The position numbers and the translations under genes are program-made. Under the pieces are notes generated by a model that did not search any database, was not told the origin of the DNA, and was given only the letters and a program-made list of their open reading frames with translations. 64,000 nucleotides of DNA from Roseateles puraquae (GTDB lineage Bacteria > Pseudomonadota > Gammaproteobacteria > Burkholderiales > Burkholderiaceae_C): contig NZ_NISI01000011.1 in NCBI RefSeq assembly GCF_002205845.1, positions 123,521-187,520 of the forward strand, given 5' to 3'. Of the stretch, positions 35,855 to 46,000 are shown in pieces; within the stretch, counting starts at the first letter, position 1; the number at the start of each line of letters is the position of its first letter.

Positions 35855-38119
35855 TCAGCGGGTCAGCGTGTATTCGGCATGGGCCGTGGCCGCCGAGCTG
35901 CCGCCCACCCACACGTCGAAGCCCGCCGGCTCCGCACCCCAGGCGCGCGTGACGGGGCTCCAGAACTGCAGCTCACGCCGCCCCAGCGTGAAGCGCAGCG
36001 TCTGCGCCTCGCCCGGCGCGAGGTGCACGCGCTGAAAGCCCTTGAGCTCACGCTGCGGCCGCGCGGCGCTGCCGGAGCGCTGGTGGGTATAGAGCTGCAC
36101 GACCTCGTCGCCCGCGACCGCGCCGGTGTTGCGCACAGTGACGCTCACCGTCACCGGCTCGCCGACGCGGGCGCTGCTGCGGTCGAGCGTCACCGCCCCG
36201 TAGCTGAAGCTCGTGTAGCTCAGGCCGTGGCCGAAGGGGTAGAGGGGCGAGGAGGGCGCGTCCGTCGAGTAGCGCGACGTGAAGGTGCGCGCGGTCTCGT
36301 CGGCATGGGTGCGGTTGTGGTTGTAGTAGGCCGGCACATGGCCGGTGCTGCGCGGCCAGGTGACCGGCAGCTTGCCGCCGGGGTTGACGGCGCCACTGAG
36401 CACGTCGGCCACCGCGTGCCCGCCCTCGCTGCCCGGGAACCAGGCTTCCAGGATGGCCGGGACCCGGCTGCTGGCCCAGCTGATGTCCAGCGGCCGGCCA
36501 TTGAGCAGCACCAGCACCACCGGCTTGCCCGTGGCCACCACCGCCTCCAGCAGCGCCTGTTGGTTGCCCTGCAGGGCCAGTGACGCCACCGAGGCCGCCT
36601 CGCCGCTCATGTTGGCGCGTTCGCCCAGCACCAGCACCACCACCTCGGCCTGGCGTGCGGCGTCCACCGCGCGGGCAAGTTCGGTCTGCTGGTCCACCGC
36701 GGGCATCAGCGCCGGTGCGGGCTTGCCCTGGTCGGCGTCCCAGGGCAGGGGATAGGCACGCTGCATGTCGCCGCCGCGCGAGAACGTCACCTGCGCCTGC
36801 GGCCAGCGCGCCTGGATGCCCTGCAGCACCGTCACGCCCACGCCCTTCTCGACGGTCCACGAGCCGAGGATGTCTTCGCCGCTGTCCGCCAGCGGCCCGA
36901 TCACCGCGATGCGCTTGAGCGAGGCCGCCAGCGGCAGCGCGCCGCCCTCGTTGCGCAGCAGCACCATCGAGCGCTGCGCCGCCTCGCGCGTGGCGGCGCG
37001 GTGGGCGGGGTCGTTGAACACCGCCGCCTTGCGTTCGGGGGCGCCGTAGGGCCGCTCGAACAGCCCCATGCGCAGCTTGACCTGCAGCACCTCGCGGACG
37101 GCCTCGTCCACCTGGCGCATCGGTACCTTGCCGGCCTTCACGAGGGCAGGGAGCTGGCGCAGATAGCTGTTGCTGGCCATGTCCATGGTCACGCCGGCCA
37201 GCAGGCCACGTCGCGCCGCATCGGGGTTGTCGGCGGCGAAGCCGTGGTTCTGAAGCGACTGCACCGCAAAGGCGTCGCTGATGACGAAGCCCTTGAAGCC
37301 CATCTCGCCGCGCAGCAGGTCGCGCAGCAGCCAGCGGTTGCCCGAAGCGGGCACGTCGTTGAGTGTCATGTAGGCCGACATCACCGTGCCCGCGCCCGCG
37401 TCGATCGCGGCTTGAAAGGGCGGCAGGTAGACATTGCGCAACTGCACCTCGGGCACGTAGACCGAGTCGTAGTCCCGCCCGCCGTCGGCCGCGCCGTAGG
37501 CGGCGAAATGCTTGACGCTGGTCAGCACCCGCTCGGGCGTGCCGAGCTGCGGCCCCTGCAGGCCGCGCACCTGGGCGCGCGCCATGGCCACACCCAGGAA
37601 GGTGTCCTCGCCCGCGCCCTCGACGATGCGGCCCCAGCGCGCATCGCGGGCGATGTCCACCATGGGCGTGAAGGTCCAGTTGACACCGGCCACCCACGAT
37701 TCCTTGGCGGCCATCGCCTGGGCGCGTTCGACCAGCGCCGGGTCCCAGGTCGCGGCCAGCCCCAGCGGCACCGGGAACACGTTTTTGTAGCCATGGATCA
37801 CGTCGTAGCCGAACAGCAGCGGGATGCCCAGCCGGCTCTCCTTCACGGCCACGCGCTGCAGCCGGGCGATCAGGTCGGAATCAAACGTCCACAGCACCGA
37901 GCCCGCCTTGCCCGCACGGATGAGCTGCTCGGCCGTCTCGCCGTTCGGGCCGGGCACCTCGGCGCCGAGCTGGGTCAGCTGGCCGAGCTTCTCGTCCAGC
38001 GTCATGCGCGCGATCAGGGCGTCAGCGCGGCGGGTGATGGGGTCGGACTGGGCGGCGGCCGGGCCGGCCAGCAGCGCGCCGGCGAGCAGGGCTGCCGCCG
38101 GCAGGAACGTTCGGGCCAT
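35855..38119 (-). CDS. bglX: Periplasmic beta-glucosidase, glycoside hydrolase family 3
   Basis: A 754-residue enzyme similar in length to E. coli BglX (765). A signal peptide (residues 1 to about 24, ending AGPAAAQ) directs it to the periplasm. The N-terminal GH3 barrel includes FGYDVIHGYKNVFP, KHFAAYGAADGGRDYD and the nucleophile Asp282 in FVISDAF. The alpha/beta sandwich domain and a fibronectin-III-like C-terminal domain (EPVTVSVTVRNTGAVAGDEVVQLY) follow. It removes terminal beta-linked glucose, perhaps from oligosaccharides brought in by the TonB receptors. It is transcribed alone, with the ATG at 38119. Substrate linkage cannot be predicted. Confidence 0.93.
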   Translation of the reverse strand: MARTFLPAAALLAGALLAGPAAAQSDPITRRADALIARMTLDEKLGQLTQLGAEVPGPNGETAEQLIRAGKAGSVLWTFDSDLIARLQRVAVKESRLGIPLLFGYDVIHGYKNVFPVPLGLAATWDPALVERAQAMAAKESWVAGVNWTFTPMVDIARDARWGRIVEGAGEDTFLGVAMARAQVRGLQGPQLGTPERVLTSVKHFAAYGAADGGRDYDSVYVPEVQLRNVYLPPFQAAIDAGAGTVMSAYMTLNDVPASGNRWLLRDLLRGEMGFKGFVISDAFAVQSLQNHGFAADNPDAARRGLLAGVTMDMASNSYLRQLPALVKAGKVPMRQVDEAVREVLQVKLRMGLFERPYGAPERKAAVFNDPAHRAATREAAQRSMVLLRNEGGALPLAASLKRIAVIGPLADSGEDILGSWTVEKGVGVTVLQGIQARWPQAQVTFSRGGDMQRAYPLPWDADQGKPAPALMPAVDQQTELARAVDAARQAEVVVLVLGERANMSGEAASVASLALQGNQQALLEAVVATGKPVVLVLLNGRPLDISWASSRVPAILEAWFPGSEGGHAVADVLSGAVNPGGKLPVTWPRSTGHVPAYYNHNRTHADETARTFTSRYSTDAPSSPLYPFGHGLSYTSFSYGAVTLDRSSARVGEPVTVSVTVRNTGAVAGDEVVQLYTHQRSGSAARPQRELKGFQRVHLAPGEAQTLRFTLGRRELQFWSPVTRAWGAEPAGFDVWVGGSSAATAHAEYTLTR

Positions 38120-38246
38120 GGGGGGTGTCTCCTCGGGGTCTTGTCAGCAGGGGCCGCTCGAATGGCGGCTGGCCGCAAGCCTACAGGGAAGACTGCCCGC
38201 GGGATATGGCGTTATCGGCCAGGGCGGCGCCAGCGAATCGGGCGCC

Positions 38247-38852
38247 TCACTCGAACAGATGCCCCAGGTCGTGATGGCCCATGGATTCGGCCTTGGTGCG
38301 CAGGTACTTCTCGTTCTCGGGGCCCGGCGCGGTGAGGGAGGCTTCGCGCACCACCACCTCGATGCCGAACTCGGCGAGTGCGGCCATCTTCAGCGGGTTG
38401 TTGGTCAGCAGCCGGATGCGGTGCACGCCCAGCGCGCGCAGCATGCAGGCGGCGGCGTCATAGCGGCGCGCGTCGATGGGCAGGCCCAGCGCCGCATTGG
38501 CCTCGATGGTGTCCTTGCCCGCGTCCTGCTCGGCGTAGGCGCGCAGCTTCTGCACCAGCCCGATGCCCCGGCCCTCGTGGCCGCGCATGTAGACGATGGC
38601 GCCGCGACCCTGCGCGGCGATGCGCTTCATGGCGCTTTCGAGCTGGGGCCGGCAGTCGCAGCGCAGCGAGCCGAAGACCTCGCCGGTCATGCACTCGGAG
38701 TGCACCCGCACCAGCGGCGGCTCGTCGCCCGTCAGCTCGCCCATGCTGAGCACGACATGCTCCTGGCCGCTGTCGTCCTCCCGGAAACCGTGGATGACGA
38801 ACTCGCCGTAGGGGGTCGGCAGGCGGGTGGAGACGATGTGTTCGAGTTTCAT
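38247..38852 (-). CDS. ribA: GTP cyclohydrolase II
   Basis: A 201-residue stand-alone enzyme opening the GTP ring in the first step of riboflavin synthesis. Zinc ligands Cys54, Cys65 and Cys67 are at the same positions as in E. coli RibA, in HSECMTGEVFGSLRCDC. The GTP-binding and catalytic segments YMRGHEGRGIGL, DTIEANAALGLPIDAR and LLTNNPLKMAAL are intact. The start at 38852 gives the standard N-terminus MKLEHIVSTRLPTPYGEF; an in-frame extension reaches into the promoter of the divergent dienelactone hydrolase gene. There is no fusion with RibB and no other rib gene nearby. Confidence 0.95.
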   Translation of the reverse strand: MKLEHIVSTRLPTPYGEFVIHGFREDDSGQEHVVLSMGELTGDEPPLVRVHSECMTGEVFGSLRCDCRPQLESAMKRIAAQGRGAIVYMRGHEGRGIGLVQKLRAYAEQDAGKDTIEANAALGLPIDARRYDAAACMLRALGVHRIRLLTNNPLKMAALAEFGIEVVVREASLTAPGPENEKYLRTKAESMGHHDLGHLFE

Positions 38853-38997
38853 GGCGCGAGGGCAGACGAGGGCGCATTGTCGCCGCCCCGGGAGAAACCC
38901 GCAGCCCAGCGGTGGGGAGGCGGGCAAAAGCCGGGCATCCTCCTCGGACGGCGGTCCTGCGTTAGCCTGCCGGCCCTCAGCAATCAGGAGATCCTTC

Positions 38998-39693
38998 ATG
39001 AGCCAGACCGTCCACTTCCAGCGCCCCGATGGCCAGACCGTGACCGGCTATCTCGCCGAAGCCAACCGCCCCGTCGGCGCCGTCGTCGTCATCCAGGAGT
39101 GGTGGGGCCTGAACGACCAGATCCGCGGCGTGGCTGACCGCTTCGCCCGTGCCGGCTTCACGGCCCTGGTGCCCGACCTCTACCGGGGCAAAGCCACCGT
39201 GGAAGCCGAGGAGGCCCATCACCTGATGTCGGGCCTGGACTTCGGCCAGGCCGCGTCGCAGGACGTGCGCGGCGCGGTGCAGTACCTGCAGGGCCTGAAG
39301 GTCGGCAGCGGCAAGGTTGGCGTGACCGGCTACTGCATGGGCGGCGCACTGACCGTGCTGTCGGCCACGATGGTGCCGGAAGCCGCGGCCGCGGTCGTCT
39401 GGTACGGCATGCCGCCGTTGGAGTTCGTGGACGCCAGCCAGATCAAGATCCCCGTGCAGGCGCACTGGGCCACGCAGGACGCCTTCTTCAAGATCGAGGG
39501 CGTGGATGCGCTGGAGGCCAAGTTCGCCGAGGCCGGCGTGCGCTACGAGGCCCACCGCTACCTGGCTCACCACGCCTTCGCCAACGAAACCGCCCAGGGC
39601 CCGCACCGCCTGCCGCAAACCCAGTACGACGCCGCCTGGGCCGAACAGGCCTGGGACCGCACGATGCGCTTCTTCGGGCAGCAGCTCGGTTGA
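38998..39693 (+). CDS. Dienelactone hydrolase family protein
   Basis: A 231-residue alpha/beta hydrolase. The catalytic cysteine is Cys113 in VTGYCMGGAL, with Asp161 in ATQDAFF and His192 in LAHHAFAN completing the triad. The N-terminal VIQEWWGLNDQIRGVADRFA is characteristic of the family. Family members hydrolyse dienelactone in chlorocatechol breakdown, but many genomic copies without other chlorocatechol genes have unknown substrates. AGGAG precedes the ATG. It is divergent from ribA with 145 bases between. Confidence 0.92.
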   Translation: MSQTVHFQRPDGQTVTGYLAEANRPVGAVVVIQEWWGLNDQIRGVADRFARAGFTALVPDLYRGKATVEAEEAHHLMSGLDFGQAASQDVRGAVQYLQGLKVGSGKVGVTGYCMGGALTVLSATMVPEAAAAVVWYGMPPLEFVDASQIKIPVQAHWATQDAFFKIEGVDALEAKFAEAGVRYEAHRYLAHHAFANETAQGPHRLPQTQYDAAWAEQAWDRTMRFFGQQLG

Positions 39694-39696
39694 CCC

Positions 39697-40236
39697 TCAG
39701 TTCGCCGCCGCCACGGGCGGCTTGCAGCGCTTCACCAGCGCTTGCGATCGCCCATCCAGCGCCGCCCGTGCCGCCGGGGACTCCAGCACCTGGCGCTTGA
39801 CCAGCGCCTCGCCCACCGGTGTGGCGGTGAAGGCCTCGATGGCCTGGATGTCTTCGGCGGTGAAGCGAGGCAGCGGCTCGGGCGTCTTCAGGTTGAGGGC
39901 GACGTACAGGCCCAGCAGGCCGTGCAGCGCGTACTTGCGGCCGGTGGCCGAAGTGAAGAAGGTGTCGGCCGCCGCCAACTCCGCCGGGCTCAGCGCCGCG
40001 TTGACGATCTGCTCGGCCGCCTCGAAGTACTCGCTCGGTGCCAGCGCCTGGAAGCAGTCGTTCTGCGCCGCGGTCAGCGTGCCGCGAGCCGCGCTCTGGC
40101 GCGCGGCGAGCTTGAGCCCCACCAAGGCCGACTCCGCCGTCACTTCGGCGGTGACCGACACCGCCGCGGCGGGACCGGCCGCGGTGGCGAGCAGGGCGGC
40201 GAGGCAAGGAGCCAGCGCAATGGAGCGGACGGACAT
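39697..40236 (-). CDS. Secreted hypothetical protein, DUF2059-like
   Basis: A 179-residue protein with a signal peptide (SIALAPCLAALLATAAGPAAAV). The mature part is helical. The segment FTAEDIQAIEAFTATPVGEALVKRQ resembles the DUF2059 pattern in which a helix is followed by F..TP.G..L..K, but the match is partial. Two cysteines (in QNDCFQAL and VKRCKPP) could form a disulfide. The start at 40236 is chosen for the signal peptide. It is convergent with the dienelactone hydrolase gene, with only 3 bases between. Function unknown. Confidence 0.65.
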   Translation of the reverse strand: MSVRSIALAPCLAALLATAAGPAAAVSVTAEVTAESALVGLKLAARQSAARGTLTAAQNDCFQALAPSEYFEAAEQIVNAALSPAELAAADTFFTSATGRKYALHGLLGLYVALNLKTPEPLPRFTAEDIQAIEAFTATPVGEALVKRQVLESPAARAALDGRSQALVKRCKPPVAAAN

Positions 40237-40339
40237 GGGCAGGGCAGGGTAGCGACAACCTCGCGATTCTGCCGACCGCCGGAGGCCCACCGCGGCCGTG
40301 CATTGTTCTCACCCGGTGTCGTGCGCCGGGTTCAGCCAC

Positions 40340-40416
40340 ACCGGCATTCAACACAAATATGATAGTGTCGCGCCCATATAAACGATAAAAGCGATACAAA
40401 CGCGCTTCTACCTAGC
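40340..40416 (+). promoter_or_regulatory. AT-rich promoter region of the HDOD gene
   Basis: This short stretch is markedly richer in A/T than the rest of the window, with TATGATAG (about 40360), CATATAAACGATAAAA (about 40376) and repeated GCGATA/CGATAAA motifs. It is the obvious place for the HDOD gene promoter. No exact sigma-70 -35/-10 pair with normal spacing could be fixed by eye. Confidence 0.4.
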
Positions 40417-42066
40417 ATGCAGGACGATCGCGACAGCGAAATTCAGGACCTGGCGGGCGCCGAGGCCTTCGCCTCGCCTGAACCTGTGTGCGTTCCGCCG
40501 GCAACCTCAGCGGCCCCGACGGCCGACGAAGCGCGTGAGGCCGAGCAGGAGCGGCTGCGTCAGCAGCGACGTGTGCGCGTGATGCAGAGCATTGAGGCCC
40601 AACCTGACCTCACGGCGGTCAAGGTCTCGATGTTGAACCTGCAGCAGCTCAGCCGGTCCGAGCGCTCGCACGTGCGCGCATTGACTGCGCTGATCCACGA
40701 CGACCCCGCCATGCTCGCCAAGTTGCTGCGCCTGGTGAACGCGGCCTTCTACCGCTCGGTGGGCGGCGGCGAGATCACAAGCATGGCGCGCGCCGTGCAC
40801 CTGCTCGGCTTCCAGAAGGTGGGCATGCTGGCCAGCTCGCTGAGGTTGTTCGAGACGCTGCCGCCAACAGCCCAGGGGCAGCGACTGCAGCAGGAGTTCG
40901 CGAGGGCGCAACTCGCGGCCTTGCTGGCCCAGCAACTGTGTGTCAGCCGCCGGCACGCCGAGAACGTGCCGCTGGCCGCGCTCTTCCAGCGCCTGGGCGA
41001 CTTGCTGGCGGGCCTTCACTTCCGCGACGAGGCCCAGGTCATCGATGATCAGCTCGACCTGCAGGAGCTGCCGCCCGAGTCCCCCCAACGCCATCGCCAG
41101 CGCGACCGCCTGGCCCGCGCGCGCTGGGGGCTGACCATCGAGGAGATGGGTCACGAGGTGGCACGGAGTTGGGGCTGGCCGCCCGATCTGCTGGCCCTCA
41201 TGCGCAGCCTGCATCCGGAGTCTGCCGATGAGCTGCTGGGTGGCGATGACTACGCCCGCGCGCTGTGCACCGGCGCCAACACGCTGGCTGGCGAGCTGAT
41301 GCGCCTGCCCCGCGCGGGCACGCCGGAGGAACAGGCCGCAGCGCGTGCACGCCTGGCACGTGCCTTTGCGGTGCGTCTGTCCGAGCCGTTGGGACTGGAC
41401 CCCGAGACCTTGCCCGACGTCATCGAGCAGACCCATGCCGGCTGGCTCGAGCTGCTCAAGGCGTTGGGCGTGACCTTGCTGGCGCCGGGGGGGGCGGTGG
41501 TGGTGGCTCGAACGAAGCTTGACCCCAACTCACGCGCCTACCGCCAGAACCTTGCCGACGAACTGGCGGATGCCATCGAGCATCTGCGCCGCATGAACCG
41601 CCGCGCGGCTCCGCTGCCTGAGGTGCTGGAGGCAGCGCTCGAACTTCTCACCAAAGCGCTGGGCCTGCAGCGCGCCGTGGCTTGCTTGGTTGATCCCGCC
41701 GCGGGCGCTCTGCGCGGGCGCATGGGCGTGGGCGACAAAGCGGTGGTGCTCGCGCCCTTCTTCGACATCCCGCTTCGACCGCCCGCCGACCTCTTCGGAC
41801 TCTTGTGTGCCAAGAACGCCGACACCCTGATCCGCGACGTCGGCGACCCCGTCATTGCCCAGCGCCTGCCCGCCTGGTTCGGCGAGCGCGTGCGTGCGGG
41901 CACCTTCCTCGTGCTGCCCTTGGTCACGTCCAACCAGCAGGTGCTGGGCATGCTCTACGGCGACCAGCGCCAACCCGGCGACCTCGTCCTGCACGACCGC
42001 GGCTTGGCCCTGCTGCGGGATCTGCGGCAGCAAGTGCTCAATGCGGTGGTGATGCCCAGGCGATGA
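40417..42066 (+). CDS. HDOD domain protein with C-terminal GAF-like domain
   Basis: A 549-residue signalling protein. Residues about 45-270 form an HDOD domain (LIHDDPAMLAKLLRLVNAAFYR, ARAVHLLGFQKVGMLASSLRLFE), a HD-GYP relative without the metal-binding histidine-aspartate set. The last ~150 residues (LEAALELLTKALGLQRAVACLVD, then FLVLPLVTSNQQVLGMLYGDQ) look like a GAF sensor. HDOD proteins in proteobacteria link to c-di-GMP signalling, motility and virulence regulation. There is no DNA-binding domain. The start is the ATG at 40417. It is transcribed alone from an AT-rich promoter. Ligand and partner are unknown. Confidence 0.88.
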   Translation: MQDDRDSEIQDLAGAEAFASPEPVCVPPATSAAPTADEAREAEQERLRQQRRVRVMQSIEAQPDLTAVKVSMLNLQQLSRSERSHVRALTALIHDDPAMLAKLLRLVNAAFYRSVGGGEITSMARAVHLLGFQKVGMLASSLRLFETLPPTAQGQRLQQEFARAQLAALLAQQLCVSRRHAENVPLAALFQRLGDLLAGLHFRDEAQVIDDQLDLQELPPESPQRHRQRDRLARARWGLTIEEMGHEVARSWGWPPDLLALMRSLHPESADELLGGDDYARALCTGANTLAGELMRLPRAGTPEEQAAARARLARAFAVRLSEPLGLDPETLPDVIEQTHAGWLELLKALGVTLLAPGGAVVVARTKLDPNSRAYRQNLADELADAIEHLRRMNRRAAPLPEVLEAALELLTKALGLQRAVACLVDPAAGALRGRMGVGDKAVVLAPFFDIPLRPPADLFGLLCAKNADTLIRDVGDPVIAQRLPAWFGERVRAGTFLVLPLVTSNQQVLGMLYGDQRQPGDLVLHDRGLALLRDLRQQVLNAVVMPRR

Positions 42067-42148
42067 GGGCGCTACGCCAGCCCGCGTGGGCTCCAGAGCC
42101 CAACAGGCGTTCTCGATGAACACCCGAGACCTGCAGGATCGACGAGGC

Positions 42149-42442
42149 CTAAGGGCCGCGCCGCTGCCGTGCTTGCGAGAGCGCATTGCCGGCCAGCATC
42201 AGCAGGCGCGCGAACAGCTCGACGAGCACCGCCGCGATGGCCACCAGGGTGGTGCCGTAGCCGACGAAGAACAACACGGTCGTTGAAGCCATCGACCCCA
42301 CGATCGCCAGCGGCAGGAACAAGAGGCCGAGCACCCGGCCCAGGATGCCGATCACCTTGCCGGCGCGAAAGACGCTGCTGCCGAAATCCCCCGCCGTGTT
42401 TGACCAGTTTCTGAGCAGAAGGTAGCGAGCGAGTGCATTCAT
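42149..42442 (-). CDS. Small membrane protein
   Basis: A 97-residue protein with two long hydrophobic helices (IGILGRVLGLLFLPLAIVGSM and TTVLFFVGYGTTLVAIAAVLV) and a basic C-terminal tail. No family recognised. The ATG at 42442 is clear, but the ribosome-binding site is weak. It sits between the HDOD gene (convergent) and the Lrp regulator gene on the same strand. A hairpin GGGCTC-CA-GAGCCC at about 42088 separates it from the HDOD gene. Confidence 0.55.
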   Translation of the reverse strand: MNALARYLLLRNWSNTAGDFGSSVFRAGKVIGILGRVLGLLFLPLAIVGSMASTTVLFFVGYGTTLVAIAAVLVELFARLLMLAGNALSQARQRRGP

Positions 42443-42481
42443 GGCGCGGTACCTGGGTAAGGGCTGATGGGCAGGCCGGCC

Positions 42482-42946
42482 TCAGATCGGCAACGCATTC
42501 GTCGACTTCACCTCCTCCATCACCGCGTAGGTGCGCGTCTCGCGCACGCCCGGCAGGCTCCAGATCACGCTGCCGATGAACTCGCGGTAGGCGCCCATGT
42601 CGCGCACGCGGGTCTTGAGCAGGTAGTCGAAGCCGCCGGCCACGAGGTGGCATTCCAGGATCTCGGGGCGGGCCTGCACGGCGGCCTTGAAGGTGTCCAT
42701 CACGTCCTGTACGGTGCGGTCCAGGTGCACTTCGATGAAGACCAGCATCGCGGCGCCGAGCTTGGCCGGGTTCAGGCGCGCTTCGTAGCCCAGGATGAAG
42801 CCGTCGCGCGTGAGGCGCTTGACGCGTTCCAGCACCGCGGTGGGCGACAGGTGCACGGCTTCGGCGAGCTTGAGGTTGGAGATGCGGCCATCGGCCTGCA
42901 GCACCCGCAGGATGCGCTGGTCGATCTTGTCCAGCTCGTCGGTCAT
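42482..42946 (-). CDS. Lrp/AsnC family regulator, probably of proline catabolism
   Basis: A 154-residue regulator. The N-terminal HTH is DKIDQRILRVLQADGRISNLKLAEAVHLSPTAVLERVKRL. The RAM ligand domain includes ECHLVAGGFDYLLKTRVRDMGAYREFI and PGVRETRTYAVMEEVKSTNALPI, which closely follows the E. coli Lrp ending. It is divergent from putA with 87 bases between. In Agrobacterium and other proteobacteria, PutR of this family activates putA in response to proline; the same role is likely here because this PutA has no DNA-binding domain of its own. Confidence 0.92.
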   Translation of the reverse strand: MTDELDKIDQRILRVLQADGRISNLKLAEAVHLSPTAVLERVKRLTRDGFILGYEARLNPAKLGAAMLVFIEVHLDRTVQDVMDTFKAAVQARPEILECHLVAGGFDYLLKTRVRDMGAYREFIGSVIWSLPGVRETRTYAVMEEVKSTNALPI

Positions 42947-43033
42947 CTGGATTTTCCTCGGCGGGAATGCGAATGCTTGGAATTTAATCCACCTTCACCG
43001 TCGATAGAGTGCGAGTTCTCACCAGGAGCCGTC
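42947..43033. promoter_or_regulatory. Divergent lrp-type / putA control region
   Basis: An 87-base gap with an AT-rich core (GGAATTTAATCC at about 42976, partly self-complementary GGATT/AATCC ends) between divergent starts. The Lrp-type regulator should bind here. AGGAG for putA is at 43024. Confidence 0.5.
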
Positions 43034-46000
43034 ATGTCCATCCCCTTCGCCGCCCCCACCGAACAGACCCGCCTGCCCGACCCCTACCGGGCTGAAGCCG
43101 GCGTGGTGCAGGCCCTGGCCGACCGCGTGGGCGGGGCGCTGGACTGGGCCCAGGTCATCGCGATGGCCGGCCCGTGGGTGGAGCAGGTGCGCCGCAACCC
43201 GGCGCCGTTCTGGGCGATGGAGTCGCTGCTGCGCGAATACCCCATCACCAGCGCCGAGGGCCTGGCCCTGATGCGCCTGGCCGAAGCCCTGCTGCGCGTG
43301 CCCGACGCGCCCACCGCCATCGCGCTGACCGCCGACCAGCTCGGCCGCGCGGATTTCGACGGTGCCAGCGAAGGCAGCCCGCACAAGATGCTGGCCGCGC
43401 TGTCGGCCTCGGCGATCTCGATGTCCAAGCGCTTCCTGCCGGGCGCCGACGACGACGGCGGCCTGTTCAAGCGCCTGGGTGCGCAGACCGTGGTGGCCGC
43501 CACGGTGCGGGCCATCCAGCTGCTGGGGCGGCAGTTCGTGCTGGGTCGCAACATCGGCGAGGCGATGGGCGAGGCGGACGACGCGCGCAAGCAGCAGCGT
43601 CAACTCCGCTTCAGCTACGACATGCTCGGCGAGGGCGCCCGCACCGAAGACGACGCGCGCCGCTACCAGGCCGCCTACGTCAACGCCATCAAGGCCATCA
43701 GTGCCGGCCGCCAGGCCGAGTCGCCCGAAGGCTCGGACGGCATTTCCATCAAGCTCAGCGCGCTCTTCAGCCGCTACGAGGTGCTGCAGCGCGAGCGCGT
43801 GTTTGCCGAGCTGCTGCCGCGCGTGTGGCAGCTGATCGAGCTGGCCGCCGAGGCCAACATCAACCTCACCATCGACGCCGAGGAGGTCGATCGCCTGGAG
43901 CTGTCGCTCGACGTGCTGGACACCCTGGCTGCCGGCATCGCCCAGCGTTACCCGCAATGGCGGGGCTTCGGCCTGGCGGTGCAGGCCTACCAGACCCGCG
44001 CGCTGGCCGTGGTGGACGAAGTGGCTGCCATCGCGCGCAAGCACGGGCTGCGCTTCATGGTGCGGCTGGTCAAGGGTGCTTATTGGGACGGCGAGATCAA
44101 GCGCGCCCAGGAACTGGGCCTGGCCCACTACCCGGTGTTCACGCACAAGCAGCACACCGACGTGTCCTACCTGGCCTGCGCCCGCGCGCTGATCCAGCAT
44201 GCCGACGTCATCTACCCGCAGTTCGCCAGCCACAACGCCGGCACCATCGCGGCCATCGTGCAGATGGCGCGCGCTGCCGGTGCTGCCTTCGAAATGCAGC
44301 GCCTGCACGGCATGGGCGAAGGGGTGTACCGCGAGGTGCTGAAGGACGGCAGCATCCCTTGCCGCGTCTACGCCCCCGTGGGCGAGCACCGCGACCTGCT
44401 GGCCTACCTGGTGCGCCGCCTGCTGGAGAACGGCGCCAACTCCTCCTTCGTGCACCAGCTGGCCGACCCGGCCGTGCAGGTGCCCGAGCTGCTCGGCTCG
44501 CCGCTGGCCGACATCCGCAGCACCGGCGCGCTGCCGCTGCCGCCGGCCCTCTACCTGGACGCCGATGGCCGGGGCCGCCGCAACTCCACAGGCCTGGACC
44601 TGACCGCCCCGGCCCACCGTGCCCCGCTGCAGGCTGCGCTTGACCGCGTGGTGGTGCAGCCGGTGGCCGAGGCGACGCCCGAGCAGGTGGATGCCGCCAT
44701 GGCGCGCCTGCAGGCGGGCTTCCCGGCCTGGAGCGCCACGCCGGTGTCGCAGCGCGCGGCCATCTTGCGCCGCGCCGCCGATGCGCTGGATGCGCGCCTG
44801 GCCGAGTTCTGCGCCCTGCTCGTGAAGGAAGCCTTCAAGACCCAGGCCGACTGCGTGGCCGAGGTGCGCGAGGCCGTGGACTTCCTGCGTTACTACGCGG
44901 ACAACGCCGAGGCCGATGCCGGTGCCATGCAGGGCCGCGGCGTGTTCGTCTGCATCAGCCCCTGGAACTTCCCGCTGGCCATCTTTGCCGGCCAGGTCGT
45001 GGCCGCGCTGGTGGCGGGCAACACGGTGGCCGCCAAGCCGGCCGAGCAGACGCCCTATGTGGCGCTGAAGATGGTCGAGCTGCTGCACGAGGCCGGCGTG
45101 CCGGCCGATGCGCTCGTGCTGCTGCATGGCGCCGGCGAGACCGTGGGCGCGGGCCTCGTGGCCCATGCGCACACCGCGGGCGTGTGCTTCACCGGCTCGA
45201 CGGTGGTCGCGCAGATCATCAACAAGGCCCTGGCCCGCAAGCCCAACGCGCCCATCCCGCTGATCGCTGAGACCGGCGGCCTGAATGCCATGGTGGTGGA
45301 CTCCACCGCCCTGCCCGAGCAGGTGATCGACGCGGTGGTGCAAAGCGCCTTCCGCTCCGCCGGCCAGCGCTGCTCGGCGCTGCGCCTGCTGTGCGTGCAG
45401 TCCAGCATCGCCGACGGCGTCATCGAGATGCTCAAGGGTGCGCTGGAACAACTGCACGTCGGCCAGCCGGCGCGTCTGGCCACCGACGTCGGCCCGGTCA
45501 TCGACGACGAGGCGCATGCCAACATCGCCCGCCATGTCGAGCGCCTGAAGCGCGAGGCCCGGCTGATCGCCGAGGCGCCCGTGGCCGAGCCGCTGCCGCG
45601 GCAGATCCGGCCGGTGGCCTTCGAGCTCAAGCGCATCGCAGACCTGGGCGAGGAGATCTTCGGCCCGGTGCTGCACGTGGTGCGCTTCGAGAGCTCGGTG
45701 GACGAGGTCATTGCCGACATCAATGCGCTGGGCTATGGGCTGACGCTCGGCATCCAGACCCGCATCGACAGCCGCGCGCAGCGCCTGGCCGACGCCGCGC
45801 GCATCGGCAACGTCTACGTCAACCGCAACATCATTGGCGCGGTGGTTGGTGTGCAGCCCTTTGGCGGTGAGGGCCTGTCGGGCACCGGCCCCAAGGCTGG
45901 CGGGCCGGACTACCTGCGCCGCTTCTGCACCGAGCCGCATCTCGACGCCCCGGCCCCGGCCGTGGTGCTGGACGCCTTGCCCTCGGCGGATGCAGGCGCC